From the NCBI RefSeq assembly GCF_036621135.1, contig NZ_JAZIBG010000028.1, positions 558,001 through 622,000 on the forward strand: 64,000 nt of DNA, written 5' to 3'. Shown piece by piece: positions 1 through 8,405 of this stretch. The notes beneath the pieces are model-generated. The model was not told the origin of the DNA. It searched no databases and was given only the letters and a program-made list of their open reading frames with translations. Numbering within the stretch: position 1 is the first letter of the stretch; each line of letters starts with the position of its first letter. The DNA comes from Aquincola agrisoli. Its GTDB lineage: Bacteria > Pseudomonadota > Gammaproteobacteria > Burkholderiales > Burkholderiaceae_C. A program made the position numbers and the translations under genes.

Positions 1-1547
1 GCCGCGCGGTCGAACACCTGCAGCATCGCGGTCGCCAGGCCGTCGTCGTCGTTGGCCGGCAGCGGGGCCGAGAACTGGTGGCCGACGTCGGAGAAGCCGA
101 TGCCGTAGGCCGAGAACACCGCGGCGAGCGCCGGGATCACGACGCGCGAGACACCGAGTTCGTCCGCCACGCGGCAGGCGACGAAGGGGCCGGCGCCGCC
201 GAAGGCCGCCAGCGTCGTGTCCGGCGTGATGCCGGCGAAGCCGCGCAGGCTCTCGGCGATGCCACGCACCCAGGCCGCCTCCATCGCCTGCACCGCGGCG
301 TCGTCGTCCAGCCCCAGCGGGCCACCCACCTGCTCGCGCACCGCGGCGCGTGCCCGGTCGACGTCGATCTTCAGGTCGCCCCCGAAGTACGAGGCCGGGT
401 CGAGCAGGCCGCCCAGCAAGAAGGCGTCGGTCATCGTCGCCTCGCGGCCGCCGAGGCCGAAGCAGGCGGGCCCGGGCGCACTGCCCACGCTCTGCGGCCC
501 CACCTGAAGCCGCTCGCGCTCGACGCGGAAGATCGAGCTGCCGCCCACGCCTGCGCTGACCACGTCGCACAGGGGGAACGAGCTCTGCACGCCCTCGATG
601 CTGCCCTGTGCGGTGGCGCGCACGACGCCGCCCTCGACCAGGCCGATGTCGGTGGTGGTGCCGCCCACGTCCATCGTCAGCAGGCGCGAGAAGCCGTAGT
701 GCGATGCCAGGGCGCGCGCACCCTCCATGCCGCCGCGCGGGCCCGAGCTGTAGGTCTTGACCGCGATGGTCTTGGCCACGCGGCCGGCCAGGCCGTCGTT
801 GCGGAACACCAGCAGCGGGCTCTGCACGTGCAGGCCGCGCAGCTTGTGCTCGGCGTTGTAGAGGAAGTGCTCCATCGCCGGATGCAGGAAGGCGTTGAAG
901 ACGGCCGTCCAGGTGCGGCGCACGTCGTCGGCGTCGTCGGCCAGCTCGTGCGTGAAGAGCATCGGCAGCGCGCCCAGCAGGTGCGGCGGGAAGGTGCGCA
1001 GCAGCCGCCGCTTCAGCGCGGCCTCCGCGGCCTCGCGGCCCGGCCCGGCGAACGAGACGATCAGCCGGCTGGCGCCGCTGGCGGCCAGGGTGTTGACGGC
1101 CTGGATCGCCGCCTCCTCCAGCGCCTCGCCGCCCAGCGCGGCGTCAAGTGCCACGGCGCGCACGCCGATGAGCGCGGGGTACAGCTCGGCCGCGCCCTCG
1201 GCGTCGCGCAGCGCCTTCGGCGTGAGCCCGCCGCCGAGCAGCACGCCCAGCCGCGGGCCCTTGCGCTCCACCAGGGCGTTGGTGCCCTGCGTGGTCGAGT
1301 AGCGGATCGACTCGGTCGACAGCAGCAGCGCCTGCAGGTCCTCGGTGCCATACACGGTGCGTGCCGCCTTGCGCAGGCCGTCCAGCAGGCAGGCCGACAG
1401 GTCGTGCGGCGTGGTCAGCGTCTTGGTGCGGTGCACGCGGTCGCCGTCGATCACGCAGATGTCGGTCAGCGTGCCGCCGTTGTCGATGTTGATCAGCTTG
1501 CCTCTCGCCCCGCGCCGGGGGCGGGCTTCGGCGGATGTCGGGTTCAT
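1..1547 (-). CDS. Hydantoinase/oxoprolinase family protein (HyuA-like), 3' end outside window
   Basis: Reading from the ATG at 1547, I translate an N-terminus MNPTSAEARPRRGARGKLIN followed by the phosphate-binding motif IDNGGTLTD (family form DxGGTxTD), later STTQGTNAL and a second ATP-site motif DVGGTTTD, then GxGGGS-like turns, FGGAGP and ASYFGGDL. These are the hallmarks of the HyuA half of ATP-dependent hydantoinases, 5-oxoprolinases and acetone/acetophenone carboxylases. About 515 codons are inside the window and the C-terminus is lost at the left edge. A GGAGAC Shine-Dalgarno lies just before the start. The gene is last in a block with RND and DUF1302 exporter genes, so a carboxylase for a ketone or other hydrophobic intermediate is as likely as a hydantoinase. 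The substrate cannot be read from sequence. Confidence 0.85.
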   Translation of the reverse strand, partial: MNPTSAEARPRRGARGKLINIDNGGTLTDICVIDGDRVHRTKTLTTPHDLSACLLDGLRKAARTVYGTEDLQALLLSTESIRYSTTQGTNALVERKGPRLGVLLGGGLTPKALRDAEGAAELYPALIGVRAVALDAALGGEALEEAAIQAVNTLAASGASRLIVSFAGPGREAAEAALKRRLLRTFPPHLLGALPMLFTHELADDADDVRRTWTAVFNAFLHPAMEHFLYNAEHKLRGLHVQSPLLVFRNDGLAGRVAKTIAVKTYSSGPRGGMEGARALASHYGFSRLLTMDVGGTTTDIGLVEGGVVRATAQGSIEGVQSSFPLCDVVSAGVGGSSIFRVERERLQVGPQSVGSAPGPACFGLGGREATMTDAFLLGGLLDPASYFGGDLKIDVDRARAAVREQVGGPLGLDDDAAVQAMEAAWVRGIAESLRGFAGITPDTTLAAFGGAGPFVACRVADELGVSRVVIPALAAVFSAYGIGFSDVGHQFSAPLPANDDDGLATAMLQVFDRA

Positions 1548-1608
1548 CGGGATGTCTCCATGTCGTTTGGGAACGGCGCCGCGGGGGGACACGGCTCGCG
1601 CTCCAGCT

Positions 1609-1648
1609 TAGGCAGCGGCCCTCGGGGCCGCGCCACACCAACGGGTAG
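1609..1648 (-). promoter_or_regulatory. Promoter element A of the shared three-site motif, upstream of the HyuA-like gene
   Basis: On the minus strand this reads CTACCCGTTGGTGTGG (1648-1633), 17 bases, then CTGCCTA (1615-1609). The 42-base stretch 1609-1650 matches 8412-8453 at 36 positions with no gap. The 16-mer is an imperfect inverted repeat and ends 85 bases before the start codon at 1547. The same layout recurs before the exporter and cytochrome genes. I infer an activator site followed by a -10-like element. The cognate regulator is unproven, but the MalT-type LuxR protein encoded at 14087 is the nearest candidate. Confidence 0.65.
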
Positions 1649-1667
1649 TCGCGCGGGAATGGCAGCC

Positions 1668-3491
1668 TCAGAAATAGAAGCTGGCCCGCACGAACACCTC
1701 GCGCGCGGATTTCAGGTTCTCGGCGAAGTCGTCGTTGCCGCCGTTGCTGCGGACGTAGTTGCCGTACAGGTCGAACTGCAGCGACTTGCTCGGCTTCCAC
1801 ATCACGCCCGGCTGCAGCAGCCAGCCGCCGCGGAAATCGGTCAGCACCGTCAGGTCGCCGCGCCAGGCCAGCGTCGGCGAGGGCTGCTGCAGTGCGAGCG
1901 CGAAGGCGTTGAAGCTGCCCACGCCCTTCGGCCGACCCGTCACCGGATCGAGCCGGCCCATGCCGGCCAGGGACCGCCCGAACAGGTCGCTCGCGCTCTT
2001 GTGCAGCCACTGGGCGACCATGTAGGTCGCGGGCACCTCGGCGCTGAACTTGTGGTACTTCTCGAAGATCAGCGCGAACTGGGTCTCGTCCTTCGACAGC
2101 AGCCCGGCCGACAGCGACGGGTGGGTGAACTTCTTGCGCGGCGTGTGGGTCAGCTCGAAGCGCGCGACCAGCTGGTCGAGCAGCGTATCGGGGGCGCCTT
2201 CGAACACATGGTTCAGGCCGAAGCCGAAGACCTGTTCGCGGTGGTATTCCCGCGTGATGTGGCCCACCAGGTTGCCTGCCCCCACGCTCGGATCGAAGAA
2301 GGTGTCGAGCATGCAGGCGGCCGACGCGGCCGTCGGGAACGTGATGCGGTTGCCGGCCGAGACGTTGCCGCCGCAGCCCTGCGCCACCGCCGCCGACCCC
2401 AGGCCCTGCGACGCCGGGAACTCGTTGAGCGCGCTCTGCAGCGCGGTCACCGGGTCCAGCCGCACCAGGTTCGCGTAGCGGAACCATTCGGCCGCGCTGT
2501 AGACGCCGCGCGTGCTGCCGGCCTCGAAGGCCGTGCCGCTCATCGGGCCGGCCTTCGAATCGGTCCAGCGGAACACACCGTCGGGGTTGATGCGGCTGGT
2601 GGCCATCAGCTGCACACCGGTGTCGCCGATGCGGCCCTTCAGGCGAGCGCCGAAGTTCCACTTGTTGCGCACCGCGCCGTAGCCCTCGCGCTGGTGCACC
2701 TCGAACTGGTTCGGGATCAGGTTGTAGGCCGAGTCGGCGCCAGCCAGCACCGTGGGCTGGAAGCGGCTGGTGAAACCTTCCACCTCCCAATCGTTGCCGG
2801 CACGCCAGCTCGCGCGGATGGCGGGCGACGACACGCGCTTGTCGGCGTACTCCTCGGCCGCCACGTCGAGGATCGAGTGGCGCCGCAGGTCCAGGCCGTT
2901 GGGCACGTCGAGCACGCGGAAGAAGATCGCCTCGCCCCACGCGATCTGCTGGTTGCCGATGCGCACCCACAGCGGGCCGTCGTTGTAGTCGAGGTAGAGC
3001 GCCGGCAGGTCGACCGCGTAGGACTTGCCGGCCTTCTCGAACGCCGTGCCGCCGCCGCTGCCGCGCAAGGGCTGGCGGTAGGCGTTGCCGCCGTCGAGCA
3101 CGCCGCTGCCGTAGGCCGCGTCGTAGAAGCCGCGCAGCTTGCCGTGCAGCGCCCAGCGCTCGCCGAACTTGCCATCGAGGTTCAGCTCGACGCGCGTGGC
3201 CAGCAGGTTCAGGTCGTTCTTGCCGGCCAGCGACCGCGGCCGCCCCAGCGTCGCCGGGCTGCTGCCCGGGGCCAGCACCGGGCCCAGGCCGGTATTGGCC
3301 ACTGGCACGCCGTTGAACAGGTTGCCGTGGCTGCTGGCCGCGTTGGCGCGGGTGTCGACCGGCGCGGCGATCTCCTCGCGCAGCATGCCGGACACCGACC
3401 AGTCCGCGGCCAGGCACTGGCACGCCGCCATCGCCAGCACGGCCGGTGCGCAACGGCGCGCACGCGCGCCCATCTCATGGACAGGGATCAC
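1668..3491 (-). CDS. DUF1302 family outer-membrane protein
   Basis: The 607-residue protein has an Ala-rich export signal ending near residue 28 (CQCLAADWSVSG). A long body follows, rich in alternating hydrophobic strands (for example WVRIGNQQIAWGEA, NLLATRVELNLDG), ending in VRASFYF, the aromatic C-terminus of a BAM-inserted beta-barrel. I recognise it as DUF1302, a family that commonly occurs with DUF1329, YCF48-like and RND/MMPL genes, as it does here. That set is thought to move hydrophobic molecules across the envelope, with this protein as the likely outer-membrane partner. It begins 3 bases inside the end of the upstream YCF48-like gene (overlap 3488-3491), which implies translational coupling. 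The cargo is unknown. Confidence 0.85.
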   Translation of the reverse strand: MIPVHEMGARARRCAPAVLAMAACQCLAADWSVSGMLREEIAAPVDTRANAASSHGNLFNGVPVANTGLGPVLAPGSSPATLGRPRSLAGKNDLNLLATRVELNLDGKFGERWALHGKLRGFYDAAYGSGVLDGGNAYRQPLRGSGGGTAFEKAGKSYAVDLPALYLDYNDGPLWVRIGNQQIAWGEAIFFRVLDVPNGLDLRRHSILDVAAEEYADKRVSSPAIRASWRAGNDWEVEGFTSRFQPTVLAGADSAYNLIPNQFEVHQREGYGAVRNKWNFGARLKGRIGDTGVQLMATSRINPDGVFRWTDSKAGPMSGTAFEAGSTRGVYSAAEWFRYANLVRLDPVTALQSALNEFPASQGLGSAAVAQGCGGNVSAGNRITFPTAASAACMLDTFFDPSVGAGNLVGHITREYHREQVFGFGLNHVFEGAPDTLLDQLVARFELTHTPRKKFTHPSLSAGLLSKDETQFALIFEKYHKFSAEVPATYMVAQWLHKSASDLFGRSLAGMGRLDPVTGRPKGVGSFNAFALALQQPSPTLAWRGDLTVLTDFRGGWLLQPGVMWKPSKSLQFDLYGNYVRSNGGNDDFAENLKSAREVFVRASFYF

Positions 3492-4477
3492 TTCGCCACC
3501 TCCTCGTCGTTGATCTGCAGGATCGTTCCGCCGGCACCCGCCGTGAGGAACCGCGGCCGGCCCTGGGCATCGACCGCACGGGCCACGGACTGCTGCCAGC
3601 CGCGGATGGCCGCACGCGACGGCAGCTGCCGCCAGCTCGCGCCGCCGTCGCTGCTGAGCGCGACCACGTTCACGCCGGACAGCACCACCCGGCCGTTGGC
3701 ATCGGCGTCGATGCCGGTCAGGATCGACTGCATGCCGGTGGGCAGCGAGCGCCAGGTGGCACCACCGTCCAGGGTCGACAGCAGCGCGCCGCTCTGGCCC
3801 ACCGCGTAGCCGCGGCCGCCCTCCAGCAGGCGCAGGCCGAACAGCGACCGCTCACCGCGGTGCAACAGCTTCCACTGCGCCCCGCCGTCGGTGCTGCGCA
3901 GGATCAGCTCGAACTCGCCGGCCACCACGACGCCGTCGTCGTCGTCGACGTGCACGGCGTACAGGTGCGGCTCGGCCGGGAGCGCGCCGATGCGCGACCA
4001 GTCGATCGGCACCACCTGCCAGTGGCGGCCGGCATCGTCGGACTTCAGCAGCGTGCCGAACGCGCCGACCGCGTAGGCCAGGCCGCGGCGGTTCATCGCC
4101 ACCGAGGTCAGCCGCGCGGCCGTGACCGGCGCGGCGACCGTCCACTGGATGCAGTCGGGGCTGGTGAGCACCGTGCCCTGCTGGCCCACCGCGATGCAGC
4201 GGCCGCCCCGCACCGCGACGCCCAGCAGCGCCACGTCGCTGCGCAGCTCGGGCGAGCGGCGCCAGCGCGTGCCCCCGTCGTCGCTGCGGTAGACCGAGCC
4301 ATGCGCGCCGACCGCAACGCCGATGCGGCCGTCGAAGGCCAGGTCGAAGAGGGCATCGTGCGGCGTGCCGCGCAATGCCACGGTCATCGCCTCGGCCGGC
4401 GCGCCGACGGCGCCCGCCGCGATGCACGAGGTGACCATGCCCAGCGTGCCGAGCAGCGTGAACAGCTTGTTGCGCAT
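3488..4477 (-). CDS. YCF48-like secreted beta-propeller protein
   Basis: The 329-residue protein starts with a signal peptide (MRNKLFTLLGTLGMVTSCIA, then AGAVGAPAEA). It then shows repeated blades of the BNR/YCF48 type: YRSDDGGTRW, LTSPDCIQWT, LKSDDAGRHW, LRSTDGGAQWK, LSTLDGGATW and LSSDGGASW. In photosystem II assembly YCF48 is a chaperone; bacterial relatives in DUF1302/DUF1329/RND clusters probably stabilise the export complex in the periplasm. The start at 4477 is favoured over longer in-frame options because the signal peptide begins there and the preceding DUF1329 stop (4480-4482) is only two bases away. Confidence 0.83.
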   Translation of the reverse strand: MRNKLFTLLGTLGMVTSCIAAGAVGAPAEAMTVALRGTPHDALFDLAFDGRIGVAVGAHGSVYRSDDGGTRWRRSPELRSDVALLGVAVRGGRCIAVGQQGTVLTSPDCIQWTVAAPVTAARLTSVAMNRRGLAYAVGAFGTLLKSDDAGRHWQVVPIDWSRIGALPAEPHLYAVHVDDDDGVVVAGEFELILRSTDGGAQWKLLHRGERSLFGLRLLEGGRGYAVGQSGALLSTLDGGATWRSLPTGMQSILTGIDADANGRVVLSGVNVVALSSDGGASWRQLPSRAAIRGWQQSVARAVDAQGRPRFLTAGAGGTILQINDEEVAK

Positions 4478-4479
4478 GC

Positions 4480-5853
4480 TCAGGTCCCCATGCGCTGGAT
4501 GGCCTGCTCGGTCAGGTACTTCTCGCGCAGGTCGGCGCGGTTGTAGCCCGAGGTGTAGCCGCCGGTGACGCCCTTGGCCTGCACGAAGCGCGACATGCGG
4601 TTGTCCTGCACGCTGTGGCACTGCACCGCCGTCCACGACCACGCGGTGTGGGCGCCGTCCATCACGCGCTGATTGCCCTTCTCGTACAGGCTGTACTGCG
4701 GCTCGAAGGACTTGAACACTTCACCGCGCCGGTCGTAGGTGACGTAGGCCACGTACATCATGTTGCGCACGTCGATCCACACGCGCTTCTTGCCCACCGG
4801 CGCCCGCGGGAAGCCCACCGGCTCGGCCTCGATCACCACCACCTCGGGACACAGCTCCATGTGCGTGTCGAAGAAGGTCTGGTTCTTCGGGCCGCCGTGC
4901 ACCGGCCGCTCCCAGTTGGGATGGTCGCCGTACCAGTTCTGCGACACCGCGCCGAGGAAGGGCCCGCGGCCCACGACCTTGTAGTTGCCCCAGGTCAGCA
5001 TCGGGTCGCCGGCGGCCCAGGCATCGGACAGGTACAACGCCATGCCGGCCACCAGCGGCTCGAAGCGCTGGTTGGCCGGGAACTTGCGCACCCGCTTGAA
5101 CGCCGGCAGGTAGCCCACCAGCTCGGGCAGCTTGCGCTGGTCGTAGTACCAGGTGTTGAGGTACGAGGTGCCCTTCACGTCCGTCGGCGAGGCGAAGAAC
5201 ACCGACTGGTAGCGCAGCTTGTCCTCCTCGCCCTTGAGGTACGGGCCGCCCGCGCCGGTGCGCGCCGCGGTGTTCTCCTCCACCCACACGAAGTCGTACT
5301 GGTAGGCCGCGTTGCCGTCGGGGCCGATCTCCCAGTCGCGCACCGCGTAGATCGAGCTGTCGTGCCGGCCCCAGGACAGCGTGAGGTTGGAGAACAGCTC
5401 CAGCGCGTCCTTGCCGTTGGGGAACGGGTTGCCGCCGATCCAGGGTTTGCCGTCGCGCGTGAAGACGTTGCCGTCCTTATCGAGCACGGCCTTGCCCTGG
5501 TTGCGCAGCGTGGCCTCGAGGTACTCGTGCGGGTAGAGCCGCGTCACGTCGGTGGTCGAGGGCACGAGCTTGATGCGCCGGCCCATCTCCTTCACCTGCT
5601 TCAGCACCACCGGATCGAGCAGGTGCTTGACGATGTCGACGTTGTCCGCGGTGACGGTGTCGCCGGCCTTCAGCCTGCCCTTGGTGTGGGCATCGATCGA
5701 CAGCAGTTCGTCGGGGTAGGCCTTGCTCACGTCGCCCGCGCTCGCGATCAGCGGCCACAGCGGCGTGAGCACGCCGGCGGTGGCCGCGCCCAGCGCCTGC
5801 TGGCGCAGGAAGTGGCGGCGGCCGTAGTCGAAGCCGTACTTGCGGATGTGCAT
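4480..5853 (-). CDS. DUF1329 family protein, Tat-exported, LolA-like
   Basis: The 457-residue protein begins MHIRKYGFDYGRRHFLRQ, followed by a hydrophobic Ala-rich stretch and LIASAG. The twin arginine with following FLR looks like a Tat signal, so the protein would be exported folded to the periplasm. The mature part shows DUF1329 features (EDKLRYQSVFF, GTSYLNTWYYDQRK, WIDVRNMMYVAYVTYDRRGE). The family is linked to outer-membrane lipoprotein sorting folds and regularly neighbours DUF1302 and MMPL genes, suggesting a periplasmic shuttle between the inner-membrane pump and the outer-membrane barrel. It lies between the RND gene (39 bases upstream) and the YCF48-like gene. The cofactor or cargo that would justify Tat export is not evident. 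Confidence 0.83.
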   Translation of the reverse strand: MHIRKYGFDYGRRHFLRQQALGAATAGVLTPLWPLIASAGDVSKAYPDELLSIDAHTKGRLKAGDTVTADNVDIVKHLLDPVVLKQVKEMGRRIKLVPSTTDVTRLYPHEYLEATLRNQGKAVLDKDGNVFTRDGKPWIGGNPFPNGKDALELFSNLTLSWGRHDSSIYAVRDWEIGPDGNAAYQYDFVWVEENTAARTGAGGPYLKGEEDKLRYQSVFFASPTDVKGTSYLNTWYYDQRKLPELVGYLPAFKRVRKFPANQRFEPLVAGMALYLSDAWAAGDPMLTWGNYKVVGRGPFLGAVSQNWYGDHPNWERPVHGGPKNQTFFDTHMELCPEVVVIEAEPVGFPRAPVGKKRVWIDVRNMMYVAYVTYDRRGEVFKSFEPQYSLYEKGNQRVMDGAHTAWSWTAVQCHSVQDNRMSRFVQAKGVTGGYTSGYNRADLREKYLTEQAIQRMGT

Positions 5854-5892
5854 CGTTGTCTCCTTGCAGGTGGGGCACCTCGCCCCGGGGAA

Positions 5893-8322
5893 TCAGGCCG
5901 CGCCGGCGGCGCCGGGGGCGGGCAGCGCTTCCGACATCACGGACAGGTCGGCGTCGAGGAAGCGGGGCTTGAAGAGGTAGACCAGCAGCGGCACCAGCAG
6001 CAGCGCCAGCACCATGTTGATCAGCATCACCACCATCAGCAGCAGGCCGGTGTCGGACAGGAACTTGAGCTCCGACAGGCACCAGGGCGCGAGCCCCAGC
6101 GTCATCAGCCCGGCGGTGAAGAAGATGGCCTTGCCGCAGGTGGCGAGCGACACGCCGATCGCCGCGCCGATGTCGCGGCCGGCGCCGTGGTATTCCTCGC
6201 AGATGCGGGTGAGCAGGTAGATGCCGTAGTCGATGCCCACGCCGATGCCGATCGCGAGGATGGGCAGCGAGTTCACGTCGAGCCCCATGCCGGCGAGCAC
6301 CATCGCGGCGGTGAGCATCGCGTTGGCGAGGTTGACCGGCACCAGCAGCAGCGCACCGGCGGCGAGCGAGCGGTAGGCCAGCGAGCAGCCGACGAAGATC
6401 ACCAGGTTCAGCGCCCCCAGGATGATCCAGTGGTACACCGCCACCGTCTCGTTGATCGACTGCTGCAGCGCGATCGCGCCCGAGGCCAGCCGGATGCGGA
6501 AGCCGGGGTGGTCCGGCCCCACCTCGGCGATGCAGCGGCGCGCCTGCACCAGCGCGGCGTCCACCGTCGGCTGCCGGTTGTTGGCGTACCAGAGCGAGAC
6601 GGTGGCGTTCTTCTGCTCGAAGTCGATGACGTTCAGGTAGGTCTTCGCGTTGGTGCCGGCCATCAGCGCGGTGGCGGCGCCGGCGGCCGAGGCGTCGTCG
6701 CCGTCGATCGGCGACCACTTCGGGTTGCCGCCGTTGAACACGCGGTTGGCCTCCAGCGCATAGTCGGCGAAGGACAGCGTGGCGGTCGGCGGGTTGGGGC
6801 CCGCCTCCAGGCAGCGCTGCAGCCGCTGCATGGTCGCCAGCGTGTCGTGCTGGCGCGCGATGCGTTCGCCCTTGCCTTCGAAGATCACCTCCAGCGTCAT
6901 CAGGCCGGGGAAGTGCCGGTTGATCTCGCGCACCGCGGTGTTGAACTGCGAGCCCTCGTGCAGCAGGTTGCTGCCCTCCACCGGGTTGCCGATCTGCACG
7001 CGTGTCATCAGCACCAGCGAGGCGGCCGTGAGCAGCGCGAACGCGGTGGCGCTCCAGCGCGCCCGCCGGCCATGGGAGAGCGTGCCCAGGCCCTGCAGCA
7101 GGCGTTGCATCCCGGACTGCAGCACGCCGCCGCGGCCGCCGCGCGCCAGCAGGTGGTCGAGGTTGCGCGGCCGCGGCAGCAGGCTCAGCAGCACCGGCGT
7201 CAGGAAGACGCTGGTGGGCACCAGGTTCATCGCCCAGAAGCCGGTGAAGAGGGCGAAGCGCTCCATCGCCGGGATGGGCGCGAGCGCCACCAGCAGCAGC
7301 CCGCAGACGTCGGTGAAGATGCCCAGGGTGCCCGGCCACATCAGCGACACCAGCGAGAGCCGGGCGGCCTCGCGCGGCTCGCCCACGCGCTCCAGCAGCT
7401 CGTAGTAGCGCTCGGTCGCCTGCACGCAGTGGCTGAAGCAGCGCGCGATGAGCAGCAGCGGCACCACCATCAGCAGCGGCTCGACCGGCAGGCCCAGCCA
7501 GCCGACCAGGCCGAAGCCCCAGATGGCCGACACCGCGCTGACGACCACCGGCGTGACGATGCCGGTGATGTTGCGCATGTGCAGCGCCAGCGCACCGAAC
7601 ATCAGCAGCAGCGTCAGCGCGAAGATCTTCGCCGTGTCGTCGCCGAAGTGGTAGATCCAGCCGGTCATGGTCGGAAAGCCGGCGACATGGATCTCGTGCC
7701 GCGCATCGCGCTGCTCGGCCACGAGCTTCTGCACGTAGGCGAAGAGCTCGCCGTAGTCGAGGCCCTCCTCGATGAAGGTCGCGTTGATCACGGTGGCGCG
7801 GGCGTCGGCCGACACCAGGAAGCTGCGCGCGCCCGGTGATTCGTCGACGCGGCGGCGGATCTCGCGCAGCTCGGCCGGCGTCGTGGGCAGCTGCTCGTCC
7901 ATGATCGGGTTCGAGTAGATGCCGTCGGGCGTCACCACCGTATAGCGCGCCTTCGAGGTCGCGATCGACAGGATCTGGTCGTGGTCGACGTTGGGCGCGA
8001 GGTCGATGTCGCGCGACAGCCGCCACACCTTGTCCAGCGTGTCGGCCTCGTAGATGTCGCGCCCGTCGACGCGCTTGACCATCAGCGTGACGGTCAGCGG
8101 GTTGCCGAAGTTCAGGTGGTCCTTGAACACCTGCACGAACGGATGGTTCTTCGGGAACAGGTCGGAGAAGATGGTCCGCGCGTCCAGGCGCATCGCACCG
8201 ACCGCGAAGAACACGGTGAGCGCCGCCATCGCGAGCAGCACGGCCAGGGGGTGGCCGATCACCAGGTGGGCGAGCCGTTCGCGCAGCGCGGCGCGCGGGG
8301 GGGGATGTTTCGAGGGCGCCAT
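5893..8322 (-). CDS. RND/MMPL-family exporter
   Basis: The 809-residue protein has a first membrane segment near residues 20-43, a large loop containing FSDLFPKNHPFVQVFKDH (typical of MMPL/HpnN-type RND proteins), a membrane block near the middle, a second large periplasmic loop, and a final membrane block with GMGLDVNSLPILAIGIGVGI, which includes charged residues expected for proton coupling. Two repeats of one helix, loop and five helices match the RND fold. The start MAPSKHPPP at 8322 has AGGAGA twelve bases upstream. As in related clusters it should drive transport of a lipid-like or other hydrophobic cargo with the DUF1329, YCF48 and DUF1302 proteins. A copy of the shared promoter motif lies 113 bases upstream, so it may head its own transcript. 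Confidence 0.87.
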   Translation of the reverse strand: MAPSKHPPPRAALRERLAHLVIGHPLAVLLAMAALTVFFAVGAMRLDARTIFSDLFPKNHPFVQVFKDHLNFGNPLTVTLMVKRVDGRDIYEADTLDKVWRLSRDIDLAPNVDHDQILSIATSKARYTVVTPDGIYSNPIMDEQLPTTPAELREIRRRVDESPGARSFLVSADARATVINATFIEEGLDYGELFAYVQKLVAEQRDARHEIHVAGFPTMTGWIYHFGDDTAKIFALTLLLMFGALALHMRNITGIVTPVVVSAVSAIWGFGLVGWLGLPVEPLLMVVPLLLIARCFSHCVQATERYYELLERVGEPREAARLSLVSLMWPGTLGIFTDVCGLLLVALAPIPAMERFALFTGFWAMNLVPTSVFLTPVLLSLLPRPRNLDHLLARGGRGGVLQSGMQRLLQGLGTLSHGRRARWSATAFALLTAASLVLMTRVQIGNPVEGSNLLHEGSQFNTAVREINRHFPGLMTLEVIFEGKGERIARQHDTLATMQRLQRCLEAGPNPPTATLSFADYALEANRVFNGGNPKWSPIDGDDASAAGAATALMAGTNAKTYLNVIDFEQKNATVSLWYANNRQPTVDAALVQARRCIAEVGPDHPGFRIRLASGAIALQQSINETVAVYHWIILGALNLVIFVGCSLAYRSLAAGALLLVPVNLANAMLTAAMVLAGMGLDVNSLPILAIGIGVGIDYGIYLLTRICEEYHGAGRDIGAAIGVSLATCGKAIFFTAGLMTLGLAPWCLSELKFLSDTGLLLMVVMLINMVLALLLVPLLVYLFKPRFLDADLSVMSEALPAPGAAGAA

Positions 8323-8405
8323 GACGACAACCGGTCTCCTGTGCGGCGCGCCCGGGCCCGGGGCCGGGGCGCCATGTGCGGGCCTCGCGGCCCTTGTGGG
8401 GACGT

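Noticed and set aside
78..3809. A 1243-codon plus-strand frame over the left-end genes
   Set aside because: It is antisense to the HyuA-like and DUF1302 genes, has no recognisable domain and is typical of high-GC third-position shadows.
4615..7839. A 1074-codon plus-strand frame rich in His, Gln and Arg
   Set aside because: Antisense to DUF1329 and RND genes; low-complexity composition with no domain.
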